From positions 1 to 30,788 of IMG/VR virus record IMGVR_UViG_3300031621_000019: 30,788 nt of DNA, one strand, 5' to 3'. The notes beneath the pieces are model-generated. The model ran no database searches. It was not told the origin of the DNA and was given only the letters and a program-made list of their open reading frames with translations. Positions 13,820-24,400 of the stretch are shown here, piece by piece. The stretch's first letter is position 1. Each line of letters starts with the position of its first letter. Source of the stretch: a virus. The translations under genes were made by a program, and so were the position numbers.

Positions 13820-13830
13820 AGGACTTACTT

Positions 13831-14223
13831 ATGAACTATGAACAAGCAGCGGAACGCTACACGCTAGTACGCGGTGAAATAGACTCTCTTGATCGAGAAT
13901 ACAAAGCTGCCAAGGCTGGCCTAAAGGAGAAATTAGTTGCTCTTGAAAACTGGTTTACGGCCCGCGCACAAGAGGATGGACTTGAATCAATCAAGACTCC
14001 GTTCGGGACAGCTTATTGGGCAACGCACCAGTCTGCGACTGTTGCTTCCCGCGAGGACTTCTTTACTTTCTGTAAAGAGCATGACGCTTGGGACTTAGTT
14101 GAGTCGCGTGCGTCTAAAACGGCTGTTCGCAGCTACCTAGAATCCCACAACGAAGTACCACCGGGATTGAACTACAGTACCATTCGTGTCTTTAATTTTC
14201 GTCGCAACCAGAGAGAGAGCTAA
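13831..14223 (+). CDS. Conserved phage protein of replication cluster, 130 aa
   Basis: ATG at 13831; AAGGA lies in the bases after the palindrome. The N-terminal half is a charged coiled-coil-like helix (residues about 3-45). The C-terminal half has the pattern ESIKTPFGTAYWATHQSATVASREDFF, then AWDLVESRASKTAVRSYL, then VPPGLNY. I recognise this pattern as a recurring small phage protein found near DNA replication and ssDNA-binding genes, but no activity is established to my knowledge. A coiled-coil start followed by a small globular end is loosely reminiscent of Gam-type host nuclease inhibitors; I would not assign that name. It lies four bases before the next gene. Confidence 0.7.
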   Translation: MNYEQAAERYTLVRGEIDSLDREYKAAKAGLKEKLVALENWFTARAQEDGLESIKTPFGTAYWATHQSATVASREDFFTFCKEHDAWDLVESRASKTAVRSYLESHNEVPPGLNYSTIRVFNFRRNQRES

Positions 14224-14226
14224 ATT

Positions 14227-15123
14227 ATGTCAAATGCACTTACTAAGAACGTACCAGCGCATATCGCTGACCGCATCCGCACTCGTCAAGAGTCGGGTAA
14301 GAAATCTGCCGTAGCAGACGCAATTGTAGGGGGTGAGGGAGGTGGCTTCCCACGAATTAGTACCCGCTCTAGCCGTTATCGTCTGACTGAGGGCGGAGTA
14401 GAGACCGTTATAGGCCCAGTGCTAGATGTAGTTATCGTCGGCGCTAATCCCCGCGTGTCCAAGATTTTCTACGCAGGGCAGTATGTACAGGGGGAGAACG
14501 CAGCCCCAGCTTGTGCATCAAGTGATGGCCTAAAGCCTGACGATAGTGTGGAATCACCAGTAGCTAAGGCGTGCGCAGCTTGCCCACACAATGCGCTAGG
14601 TTCCAAAATATTGCCTTCTGGTGCCAAGTCTAAGATGTGTGCTGACCAGCGGCACATGGCTGTTGTGGCTGCCGCAGACCCCAGTAAGGTGTATGGACTT
14701 ACAGTACCTGTCTCTGGCATGAAGTCACTACGCGAGTACTTCAAAGAGCTGGGCACTTATGGCCTGTCTCCCGAAGAAGTAGTGACTGAGTTAGGCTTTG
14801 ATGAGGAAGCTAGCTATCCTAAGATAGTGTTTAAGCACAAAGGTTATGTGCCTGAGCGGGTTATTGAATTGGTGGATGAGATTTCTCACCACGATTCTGT
14901 GAAAGTTGCTACCCGTCAGATGCAACCTAGTGCTACTCTAGCTGCTCCTACCTCGGCGGCTCCAGCAATTGAGCAAAAAGTACCAGTTGATGACGCTTAT
15001 GAGGAGGAGGAAGAATTAGCCGCCGCTCCAGCCAAGCCACCTAAGAAGAAGAAGCCGCAGGTTGAACCTGTAAAAGCCTCTGACGACTTGGCGGCTAACA
15101 TAGCAGCGTTGTTTGATAACTAA
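14227..15123 (+). CDS. Possible ssDNA-binding protein with cysteine cluster and acidic tail
   Basis: 298 aa. The centre has AGQYVQGENAAPACASSDGLKP, then KACAACPHNALGSK and KMCADQRHMAVV; this spaced-cysteine pattern recurs in a phage family found among replication genes and often labelled ssDNA-binding. A C-terminal region rich in A, P, E and K (about residues 235-285) ends in an acidic/hydrophobic tip (DDLAANIAALFDN), as in ssDNA-binding proteins that recruit partners through the tail. The cysteines may bind zinc, comparable to T4 gp32, though there is no obvious homology. Placement between the 130-aa gene and the primase-helicase fits. The function is inferred, not proven. Confidence 0.5.
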   Translation: MSNALTKNVPAHIADRIRTRQESGKKSAVADAIVGGEGGGFPRISTRSSRYRLTEGGVETVIGPVLDVVIVGANPRVSKIFYAGQYVQGENAAPACASSDGLKPDDSVESPVAKACAACPHNALGSKILPSGAKSKMCADQRHMAVVAAADPSKVYGLTVPVSGMKSLREYFKELGTYGLSPEEVVTELGFDEEASYPKIVFKHKGYVPERVIELVDEISHHDSVKVATRQMQPSATLAAPTSAAPAIEQKVPVDDAYEEEEELAAAPAKPPKKKKPQVEPVKASDDLAANIAALFDN

Positions 15124-15147
15124 GGGCGTCTACCCTAGGTATAATAT

Positions 15148-15169
15148 CCCCCCACACACTTGTGGGGGG
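15148..15169 (+). other. GC-rich hairpin before the primase gene
   Basis: CCCCCCACA pairs with TGTGGGGGG around the loop CACT: a perfect 9-bp stem. It is followed by CATAATAAAG rather than a T-run, so it is an imperfect intrinsic terminator at best. It lies in the 67-base gap between the ssDNA-binding-like and primase genes. A TATAAT at 15140-15145 lies directly before it, but its best -35 (TTGATA, 15113-15118) is 21 bases away, so a promoter here is doubtful. Confidence 0.6.
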
Positions 15170-15190
15170 CATAATAAAGCGAGGTAAAAC

Positions 15191-18148
15191 GTGGACACCA
15201 GAGAATTTTTAGACCGAGTACATGCCAAGACCGATCACTTAGTTATTAGCACACACAGGCCAGACCCATCAGGCCAAACGCCCAGAGGTATATTCTGGAA
15301 CAGAGGCTCATTCAGCTACAGCGATATAGACAAGGCGGTAGCAGCGATAAGTAAGTGGGATGCAGAACCTAACACAACAGTTTACTTCTCCATAGGTTCA
15401 TTTGCAGGGCATAGTTTCGAGAAAGACGGTAAGACTAAGTGGAAAAGAAAGCAGGAATACGCTACCAAATTTAGGACGCTATGTTTAGACCTAGACATAG
15501 GGGATGGAAAACACGACACACAGAAAGAAGGGTGGATGGCCCTAAGCGCAGCACTTAGCGCGATCAAAATGCCTATGCCTTTAGTAGTATCGTCAGGTAA
15601 AGGGCTACATGCTTACTGGCCCCTAGAAGAAGAAATCGGTGTTGAAACGTGGACTATGCTATCTGATGCACTGTGCGCGGCACTGCTGGCTAATGACCTT
15701 ACGTTCGACACAAGTAAGATCAAAGACCCCTCTATGGTGCTTCGCCCTGTAGGTACACACCACAAGAAGCAGACACCTTGGCTAGACGTTAAGGTAATGT
15801 ACGACCCCGCTGATGATTTTGATGTGGCGTTTCTAACAGGTATCTTAAATCCATGGATAGACCTAGCCCCTAAGAAGAAAGCAGTGGGTAAGTTGTCGTC
15901 TGTAGCTGACGCCATACTTGGCTCTAACAATGATGTGGAACTATCATTAGTCGCCGCGAGTTGCCACCAGATAAGTTCTATCATAGCAAGCGGTGGCTTT
16001 ACTGACGCAGCGGGGCAACAAATAGAAGAACCGCTGTGGCGCGCCACTATGGGTTTCGCTAGTTTCACTGTAGACCCAGAAGCGTCTATCATAGCTATGG
16101 CGGGCGACCACCCTGACTTTGATATGGCGGCGAGTGTCGAGAAGATGGAGGGCTACTCTGGTACTGGCCCACCCACATGTAAGTCTTTTGAGCAGCACTG
16201 TGCTGCTGGCTGTGAGCAATGTCCTTACAAGGGCAACATCACAAGCCCCGCCCAGCTTAGCGCGCAGACTTCTGTTACTGTCGAGAACGAGGAGGGCGAA
16301 GCATTAGAGATTGAGCTACCTGACAGCTATGTAGTTAAGGACAACAAGATATATAAAGAAATTGTTGAGCAAGTCGAGGCTGACGACGGCACTATGCTGG
16401 AGAGTAAGTCTTGGAAGCTGATAACTAATTACCAGATGCACATTACTAATACGTTTAAGAACCACTTTGACGGGAAATCACAGTTTACTCTAGCGATTAA
16501 GTACCCCAAAGACGGCTGGCAGGAAGAAGATCACGATGCAGATGTGCTAACCCTCGCAAAAATGCAGGGATTCCTGCTTCACAGGCAGATATTTGATGGG
16601 CGAAGCCCAGCGCAGATGAATAACATAAAGGACTTCTTGATGGACTACTTATCAAAAGTGCAAGCAGCGAACCAGTCCGGCGTTGATTACCAGTATTTTG
16701 GTTGGCAGGATGACAATTCCTTCTTATGTGGCAAACTAGTTATAGGTGGCCCGTCTGGTGGCATTCCTCGAAGGCTGAGCGGCGGTGCCAAACGATTCGA
16801 CAGTATTATTGGACGCAAGGGGTCGCGGGAAGGCTGGGTCGAGGCTATGAAAATCCTCAACAGAGAGGACGCTAAGATGCTCCGCATGGTTATGCTGCTG
16901 TCTATGGGCAGTGTGCTGAGCCGTGCGGCTGGTAACAGCACTGGGCTGGTGTCTATATACTCCCACAAGACGACAACAGGTAAGACGCTTGCGTTGTATG
17001 CGATCAACAGCATGTTCGGCCATCCCAAAGAACTCCTTATGCAGCACCGAGATACCGCGAACGCCATGTATAAGATACGGGGGATACTTAACCAGTTGCC
17101 TTGTACCATAGATGAGCTTACAACTATTGAGCCACAGAAAGCTGTGGATATGACGTATGATTTTAGCTCTGGCGTAGAGAAGAACTCTATGACCCAGACC
17201 CGTGATCTACGCGACCCTGTGCGCTGGACAGGGCCGACATTCGTAACTACTAACGTATCCCTAACGCAGCAATTCGACATCGTACAGTCTAATGACAGCG
17301 CGCTACGGGCACGTTGCTTAGAGATAGTGCATGACGACAGGCGGCTGGTACAGAAAGGTGAGGATGGTATTAGCCCGTCCGATAGGTTCTTTGACGATAT
17401 TTCAGCTAACTATGGCTGGGCTTATCCAGAACTAGTTGACGCTGTGATTAAAAGCGGCGGTGATGCCAAGTTGTGGCACGGCAACCGCGACAAGTTTCAC
17501 CAGAAGTTTGGCAGGGTGTTTAAAGAAGTAGATAAGTACGCTGAGCCTATGATTATTTCTGGCTGGATGATGTGCAAGGTAGCCAAGCACTTGGGGCTTA
17601 TCAGCTTTGACGAAGATCAGGCGGTACTAGACCTAATCGCCCACCTAAAGGACACCCATGCCCAAGCCGATTCCCAGCGTAGTGACGCGCTAGATATAAT
17701 AGGGCAGTTCTTATCTGAGCAGAATGACAAGACTCTAGTGTTTACTGCTGATATGGGCAGCGCTTCTAAAGAGAATCTTGTCCAAGGGCGACAGACTGAA
17801 ATAGCCAATGTCCGTATAAAAGTAGTCCAAGATGGTGACAAGATATGCAAAGGCAGCTACATAGCTATAAACCAAAAAGCCTTAAAAGCGTGGCTAGGTA
17901 GGCAGAAGGACGGCTTGTCTAGGGTGACTAATGAGCTGTCAGAAATGGGCGCTTTACTTAACCCGCGCGAACGTGTGACCATGTATAAAGGGTGCCCCGG
18001 AAGAAACCCCGGACAAGCCTACTGTATAGTGGTAGACCTCACGCACCAGAGATACATAGATGGGCTGGCTGGCACTGAGGCTATAAAGCACAGTAAAATA
18101 CTTGAGGCTATACTAGGAGGGCCAACAAATGCCGTCGAAGAAGCGTAA
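15191..18148 (+). CDS. Primase-helicase: AEP-type primase fused to SF3/DUF927-like ATPase
   Basis: 985 aa. The GTG start at 15191 follows GCGAGGT. The N-terminal domain has CLDLD (D100, D102) and SSGKGLHAYW (H140), the metal-binding Asp pair and sxH motif of archaeo-eukaryotic primases. A cysteine cluster around residue 340 (CKSFEQHC, then CEQC) may bind zinc, as in linkers of such proteins. The C-terminal ATPase has a Walker A-like SHKTTTGKT (K598; the first Gly of the motif is replaced) and a Walker B-like CTIDE, in a DUF927/SF3-type context. The protein should prime and unwind DNA for the family A polymerase. Its end overlaps the HNH gene by 20 bases. Confidence 0.88.
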   Translation: MDTREFLDRVHAKTDHLVISTHRPDPSGQTPRGIFWNRGSFSYSDIDKAVAAISKWDAEPNTTVYFSIGSFAGHSFEKDGKTKWKRKQEYATKFRTLCLDLDIGDGKHDTQKEGWMALSAALSAIKMPMPLVVSSGKGLHAYWPLEEEIGVETWTMLSDALCAALLANDLTFDTSKIKDPSMVLRPVGTHHKKQTPWLDVKVMYDPADDFDVAFLTGILNPWIDLAPKKKAVGKLSSVADAILGSNNDVELSLVAASCHQISSIIASGGFTDAAGQQIEEPLWRATMGFASFTVDPEASIIAMAGDHPDFDMAASVEKMEGYSGTGPPTCKSFEQHCAAGCEQCPYKGNITSPAQLSAQTSVTVENEEGEALEIELPDSYVVKDNKIYKEIVEQVEADDGTMLESKSWKLITNYQMHITNTFKNHFDGKSQFTLAIKYPKDGWQEEDHDADVLTLAKMQGFLLHRQIFDGRSPAQMNNIKDFLMDYLSKVQAANQSGVDYQYFGWQDDNSFLCGKLVIGGPSGGIPRRLSGGAKRFDSIIGRKGSREGWVEAMKILNREDAKMLRMVMLLSMGSVLSRAAGNSTGLVSIYSHKTTTGKTLALYAINSMFGHPKELLMQHRDTANAMYKIRGILNQLPCTIDELTTIEPQKAVDMTYDFSSGVEKNSMTQTRDLRDPVRWTGPTFVTTNVSLTQQFDIVQSNDSALRARCLEIVHDDRRLVQKGEDGISPSDRFFDDISANYGWAYPELVDAVIKSGGDAKLWHGNRDKFHQKFGRVFKEVDKYAEPMIISGWMMCKVAKHLGLISFDEDQAVLDLIAHLKDTHAQADSQRSDALDIIGQFLSEQNDKTLVFTADMGSASKENLVQGRQTEIANVRIKVVQDGDKICKGSYIAINQKALKAWLGRQKDGLSRVTNELSEMGALLNPRERVTMYKGCPGRNPGQAYCIVVDLTHQRYIDGLAGTEAIKHSKILEAILGGPTNAVEEA

Positions 18149-18407
18149 CTACCGTAAAGAATATGATAACTACCACGGTACGGCTAAGCAAAAGAAGAAC
18201 CGCGCTGCCCGCAACTGCACTCGCGCCATTATGGTTAAGGCTGGGAAAGCAAGGAAAGGGGATAATATGGACGTAGACCATAAAATCCCAATGGCTATGG
18301 GCGGGGCTAAGTGCAACCCAAAGAACCTAAGAGTAGTCGCTAAAGGCACTAACCGCTCTTTTGCTCGCACTAAAACTGCTCGTATGAAGAAAACTAGAAA
18401 TGCTTAA
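18129..18407 (+). CDS. Small HNH endonuclease
   Basis: 92 aa; ATG at 18129 follows AGGAGG inside the end of the primase-helicase gene. The motif is VDHKIPMAMGG (D50-H51), then NPKNL (N66) and TNRSF (N75), the DH...N...N/H order of HNH enzymes. The N-terminus is very basic. There is no second DNA-binding domain, so it may be a general nicking or homing-like nuclease; it could also act with a terminase, but none is near. Its stop codon TAA (18405-18407) shares the TTAA with the stop of the opposite-strand giant gene, so the two operons meet without any spacer or visible terminator. Confidence 0.85.
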   Translation: MPSKKRNYRKEYDNYHGTAKQKKNRAARNCTRAIMVKAGKARKGDNMDVDHKIPMAMGGAKCNPKNLRVVAKGTNRSFARTKTARMKKTRNA

Positions 18408-21400
18408 TCATCTTCTCTTTCTCTGCCGAAAAGCTCGTCCAGTTCATCCCGCCGTCTTTTTCTGAGGTCGGCTAATTCTTCACGTAGGCCAGCAAAGTCT
18501 GGTGTGCCTTTCCTATACTCCGCTTTTCTAGCCCTAGAGATAGCCATACCATAGTCCCGCTTAATAAATTTGGCACTGCTACTCTTAATCTGACGCTCTT
18601 TGTCTGTGGTGGGGTTGTAGAACTTAAAGCCAAACGCCCTAGCAGCAAACATACCGTCCATCGGCTCCCCTGTGAAGTCTTTAGTGCCGTCTATCCATTT
18701 CATTAGTTTGTCTTTGTTTCTATTACTAGCGACAGGAGGCATAAACATGTCAAACACCATACCCACATTGCGCATAGTGGTGTCCATACCAGTGTCGGTG
18801 GGGTCGCTAGTCTTTCTGCCCGTAAAGGCATCAACGCTTAGGGCCATACTAGCGGCTATAACGAACGGGCCGCTAGGTGCGAGACCTCCGGGCCAGTTGC
18901 TGTACCCGAACGTACCTCCCGGCACCCCTCGTCCTGTACTAACTAGCGGTATGTAGTCGCCCATCTTCCAGTACACAGGGTCTTTATCACTGCCTAGAAA
19001 GGGTATGCGAATCATAGTGTGGGGGCCAAACGAACCAAACAATCTTTCTTGGTACGCCTCGCCCATCTTATTGCGATCTTCGTCATCTTCACCAGCAAGC
19101 ATAGAAGCAAACGTGTCAACCATTGCATAAGACGCTAGCACGTTGGCAAGCATCCACGGCTTAGTTAGGGCTATCTTTGTCAGCACAGGCACAACAGCGT
19201 ATGTCCACGATGCGAAAGGCATAACACTTTGCCGCGCCATATTTAGCGCAGCGGAGTCAATGTCGTAGTTAAGGAACGCTTCACGGCCAAACTTACCAGC
19301 TTCATCCCACTGTGCGTCTGTGAGATTCATGTCAGATGTAAGGTCTGTAGCGCCGTCAGAGTTAATTTCTTGTGCCTTACCAGCACTATGCAGGAACGCA
19401 GCTAATCGGAATACGTTATCTTCCGCAGCGTATACATCCAGAAACATTTTGTCTGCTCGGCCCGCTTTCCTACCCGCTTTCCTAACTACGCTTTCTATAT
19501 GCCCGCCCTCAATACCTAGCATAGTTAGCGTCCTACTCGCTAAGTCGCCGTTGTTTTTGTCGGTCATATCTTTAGCCATACGCTCAGCTACGTTGTGACT
19601 CACTTCAGTGGCAGAGAAGTTACCCAGCAAAGCGCCAGACGCTTCAAACTTGGCTAAAAACTCAACTTCAGCGCCAGTAAGTTTGTCGGGAGTTATTGCT
19701 GACTTGTATAGAATTTTCGCTGCGTATCTAACTGTCCCAAACGATATGCCGTGCGCCATCATAAGCGATAAATTAGATATGGCGTTGGTCATGTGAGTGC
19801 CGGGGTTACGTGTCGTCTTAGATAATTTAAACTGCCTAAGAACCTTGCTATAACGCTTGCCAAAAGAACTGCTAAACAACTGTTCCCTAGCTGCCATGTC
19901 TTGCATAGCAGCGTATACAGGGCCAGAGACTATCTTGCCTGATATATCACCCCAAACTTCTACATCAATGCCTTCGGCTTTCATAGTTACAGTGTCAGGC
20001 ATTTGCACGTATGAGCTTGTTACGCGGAGCTGAGAAGACGTAGCAACTGATTTGAGGTTTTTGGTTTTTATTGGTCTATCTTCGGGCACTGGTTTGAATG
20101 TCACTCCATCGCGCTCTGCTGAGTCTTTTAAGTACGAATTAAGTTCTTCAAGACTTTCCCAGATAACGGGCACCTCGCCTCTTTCTTCAGCATCTAAGTC
20201 TATTTTGCCGTTCGTACGTCCCGTTTCAAATAATGCTCTAAAGTACCGAGCAGACGCGTAGTACGTACCTATTGTGTTTGCTGTATTAAGTATAGCCACT
20301 CCAATATCATCGGCGGCTAATATCTTTTCTTCCAAAGTCTTAGCGTCTTTCAATGCTTGGGCTACGGTCTTGTTGGTAGTAAACGTAACAATGCCGTTAC
20401 CTTTGGAGTCATCAGCTTTCCACAATCCGCCGTTTTTATAAATTGCGAATGAAACGCCCTCTGCGTCCAGCACAGTTTCTCCCCCAAACAGTTCGGCAAT
20501 GTCACGGCGAACGTACCCTTGGTGCTTGTCGGGCATTGGCTTGCCGTTTTCATCCATTTTTACTACGCGGTAGTATTCAGCCCCTGTGTTTAGCGGCGTG
20601 CCCTCTGGCACGGAGCCGTCCGCGTCTTCAACTTCTGAGCTGTAAACCCATTCATCTGTTAAGTTTTCTTCGTCTTTCTTACGGTCTTCACCTATTATAG
20701 TTCTTAGCTTCTTCATGCCCGGAGTGCTAGACCCAATGTCAGCGTCGCCCTCGACAAATATTAAGTTTTCAGTAAATTTACCCGCGAAAAAGTTACTCAT
20801 GCTCTCAGGCAGTGAGTTTGTTTTCTCTTTGAGCGACGCTATTAAGTTGTCAGCACGGGCCGCCATGAGTTTGCCACCTGTTACATTGTCCAGAGCGTTC
20901 TTATCTCCATCCAAGTAGGCTAAGTAGGCTTGTGCGCTGTCCATGTCTGTCTCTATAAGCCGCTTTAACTTAGATGAAACTAGTTCTGCAAGCTGTACGA
21001 TGGTGTGCTTATCTGTCTTGAATGTATCAAAAGCCTGCTTTAGCGGCATCCCAAACGCTAGCTTGGGGTTCATGTATCGAACCATCGTTTCTATGTTGGG
21101 GTGCTTCTTTGTGAAGTCCACAAGCGTTTCTTTGATTTTGGCTTGATACTTAGCTGGAGTACCTTCGGGCAGCATACCGTTAACAAAATCAAACAAAGGC
21201 TTAGTTATGCCATACGTAGTGCCTTTGCTATATCCCCGCATGTCTCTATTAGTCTTGGCAGCAACGCTTTCACTAGTTACGTCAGCTTTAAGGACTGTTC
21301 CAGACAAAGGCGCGCTCTGAGTAGGATTGTCGTGAGCTTCTTGCAGTAGCGCTATCGTGGCATCTAGTACCTGAGAAGCTGAGGATTCCCCTACTCCTTC

Positions 21401-24400
21401 TACTTGCGGCAGGACTTTACGCAAAACGCCTATTATTCCCCGCCAAGTTTTCTCAACAGCGAGCTTCCAATTGTTAGCTTCTTTGGTTTTAGGCTTGGGT
21501 AAGTTGTTGAGCATTAACTTAAATGAGTACAGCGTGTTGCCATAAGATATAAGCTCAAGCACTGCGTTCTTCATGCCTTGGTTTTTGTCTTTTGCGCTGT
21601 CTCGTAATTCTCTAAGTATGTTTTGTACTTCAACAGCTTCCAGCCTTTGCTGGTCGGTTAAGCCAGTAACTTTGGCTAAGTCAGTGTTTATTACTAAGTT
21701 TACGTTATCGGCAAGAACCTTGATAGCCGCGCCCGCTGCGTTTTTCTTGCCAAAGTTCGTATAGACATACCCTTGAAGTACAGCGTGCAGTATTTCGTGC
21801 AAAGCTACTTCTGCGCTTACAAACTCAGGAAAAGTTATAGTATCGGTATTGGGGTCGTAGCTAGGCTTCGCATCTTTTTTAGTGTCAAACACTACTTTTG
21901 TTTCTGCTATCCCTGCCGCTCTTTGGCTTTTTATCACACGATCTAGCAGCTTCCTAAGCATCCTAGAAGTTACTGTCGCGTTGCCAGAATCAGCGGCCCT
22001 GTTCATAACGCCGAGCAAACCTTTGTAGTTTGCCTTTTTTAAATGCCTATTGCCGTTGGGCACATACCCATCTCTATAGGCTAGTTTTAGACTTTTTTGG
22101 GTTTGCCCGCCAGTAGGCTTGCCTAACTCTTTATTATTGGGGCGCGTACTGCGTCCCTGTGGCGCTATGTCGTAGTTTTCGTTTAGCCGCCCGTCTTTGT
22201 ATGCGGCAAACAGAGTTGATACAACAGAGTCAGCTTTACTTGCGAAGTCCTCACGGCTAGATGTCTCTGCTTTACCATTCCCAAACAGAGTATTAGCATA
22301 TTCAAAAGCAGAGGCATTAGAAGTCGAGTCTTTGCCACCCCTTACCTCCTTAGCGCCTTTTATAACAGCCATAATAGCGTTGGCGTTTGCTTCGCCACCT
22401 ACAAGTTCTATAAACTGCTCTACGGCTTGCACTAATGCGGGCATTTGTTCCGAACGTATTTCTGCTGAGGCTGCTGCTGAATCATCATCTTTTTTCTTAG
22501 CAAGCTGCTTTCCATCGTTTAGGAAAATAGAACCTAGTTTTAGAATATTAAGGTATGCCTCGCGTATGCTATCTATCTCTTGGCTATTAGCAGCGGTTCC
22601 TTCTTTATCTACTATGACGCCGCCTTCGCTGTCAGGATTAGCTTTGTACATCCTGTTAAAGCCACCTTTAGTCGGGCTTCTCAAATGTCTAGCTACCGCA
22701 GCTAAGAAGCTCTGCGACTTAGTGACCTTACCCGTTGTGCCACCCTCAGTGCTTGTAACTTCGGCTTTTAGAGCTTCGTTTTCAGTTGATTCTATTGCTC
22801 GCTCCATTTCTTTTGGCGTAAACACCATGTCGTCAGTTGCTTCCCCTCGCGCTTCTGGCGAGCCTTCGCTTACTGGGTCTGCTCCTGTCTGCCCCTGTTC
22901 TTGTCCAGTTACGTCAATTGGGCCTGTCCCTGCAACGGGGTCAGCTACTGCAACGGGGTCAGCAACGGGGTCAGCAACGGGGTCGCCTTCTACAACTGGG
23001 TCAGCTCCTGTAACGGGGTCACTTATTGGCTCGCTTTCTTGCTGTTGCTGCTGCTGTTGCTCAGCCGCAGCTCTAGCGGCTTCAACTGCCTCCTGTTGCT
23101 GGCGCTCTTGCTCAGCTTTATATTCAGACGGCAGTACGTCTTCGACATTTAAGCGCTCAAGATCAACACGCGCAGTATTAGCAGTATCGTTAGCTGCAAG
23201 CTGTTCTTCAAGAGCGGCTATTTGTCCCTCTATTCCTTCTACTATGCTTTTCTTTGCGGATACCCCTGCGGCTTTTCGCTGCTTCTTCGTCCCTTTACCT
23301 GTCGGCACTGGGGCAGCTTGCTTTGCTTGTTCTAGGTCATAATTTAGGTTTTTTATTTCCCCTGCTTTATCTTTTTGTTGTTGACGGTCTAGGCTCCCCC
23401 CTACTTGCACTTCCAGTTCCTGCCTAACTTTCTCCTTCTCTGCTGCACGTTGTACCTGTGCCTCAGCGGCGGCGGCGGCTTCAGCAGCTTCAACATCTTC
23501 AGCGGCTTGGTCTTGTCCTGTGTTTGGAGCAAGGTCAAGCTCGCCCGCTTCGTTTTCCGTTGCAGTAGTTGTGGGGACTCCCTCTGCTTCAGCTTCAGCA
23601 GCTTCTCGCTCAGCGTTGTCGTTTGTCGCTTCAGGGTCTATTTCGAGAGTCTTGTCTACCGCAGGGTTAGGTGTTAGTGCGGCAACACCTCCACTAAAGG
23701 TTCCGCCAACAAGTCCACCAGTAACAGCCGCGTTTAACCTGCGAGAGCTTTTCTCCTCGTCTGTAAGGTCGTCCCGCATAGACATTTCTAGTTCTGTCTG
23801 GCCTAGTTCAGTGACAGTTTCAGCAATTGCCCCTGTGCCCCCTACTTTACCAACGCGTTTTAACTTAGAAGCGTCATTGACCAGACCACTCATTAAGTCA
23901 ACTTGGTCGTCAGCGCCAGCAGCGACAGTACTTGATTTGCCTTTAAACGCTCCTCTGAGCATTTTACCAATGCCTAGAGGTACTAAAGCCTCTGCGGCTG
24001 CGTAGGGAATGGCTTTGACAAACGAAGTGCCAGCGTCAGGGTTGCCTCCCTCTACAGACTCGTTGTATAGAGAGCCGACACCAATACCGTAACCAGCGCC
24101 AAGCGCACCTGCCGCAGCCCCTGCACCTAGTCCACCAGTAACTAAGCCAGCACCGACAATGCTACCCATTATAGGAATTTGCTTACCTAATTGGTTTACA
24201 TAAAAATCAACTCCGCTGCCAAAGCCGTCTATGTCTTCTACTCGCTGGGCTATATCTGGGTTGTTGCTCAGTTGTGCCTGTATGTTCTGAGTTTCTACTT
24301 GCTCGTTTAAATAATCTTTTGCGCCGTCAAATCCTAACGCGTCAGCGCCAGCAGCGAGTGCGCCATAACCTAAGCCTTGTATTTGGTCAGAACCCGCAGC

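Noticed and set aside
15113-15145. A promoter before the primase gene (TTGATA ... TATAAT)
   Set aside because: The spacing of 21 bases is too long for sigma-70, so I mention it only within the hairpin entry.
22197-23342. A 381-aa open frame on the plus strand inside the giant gene
   Set aside because: Its Ser/Ala/Val-rich, low-complexity translation mirrors the codon bias and repeats of the minus-strand gene; it has no motif and no supporting context.
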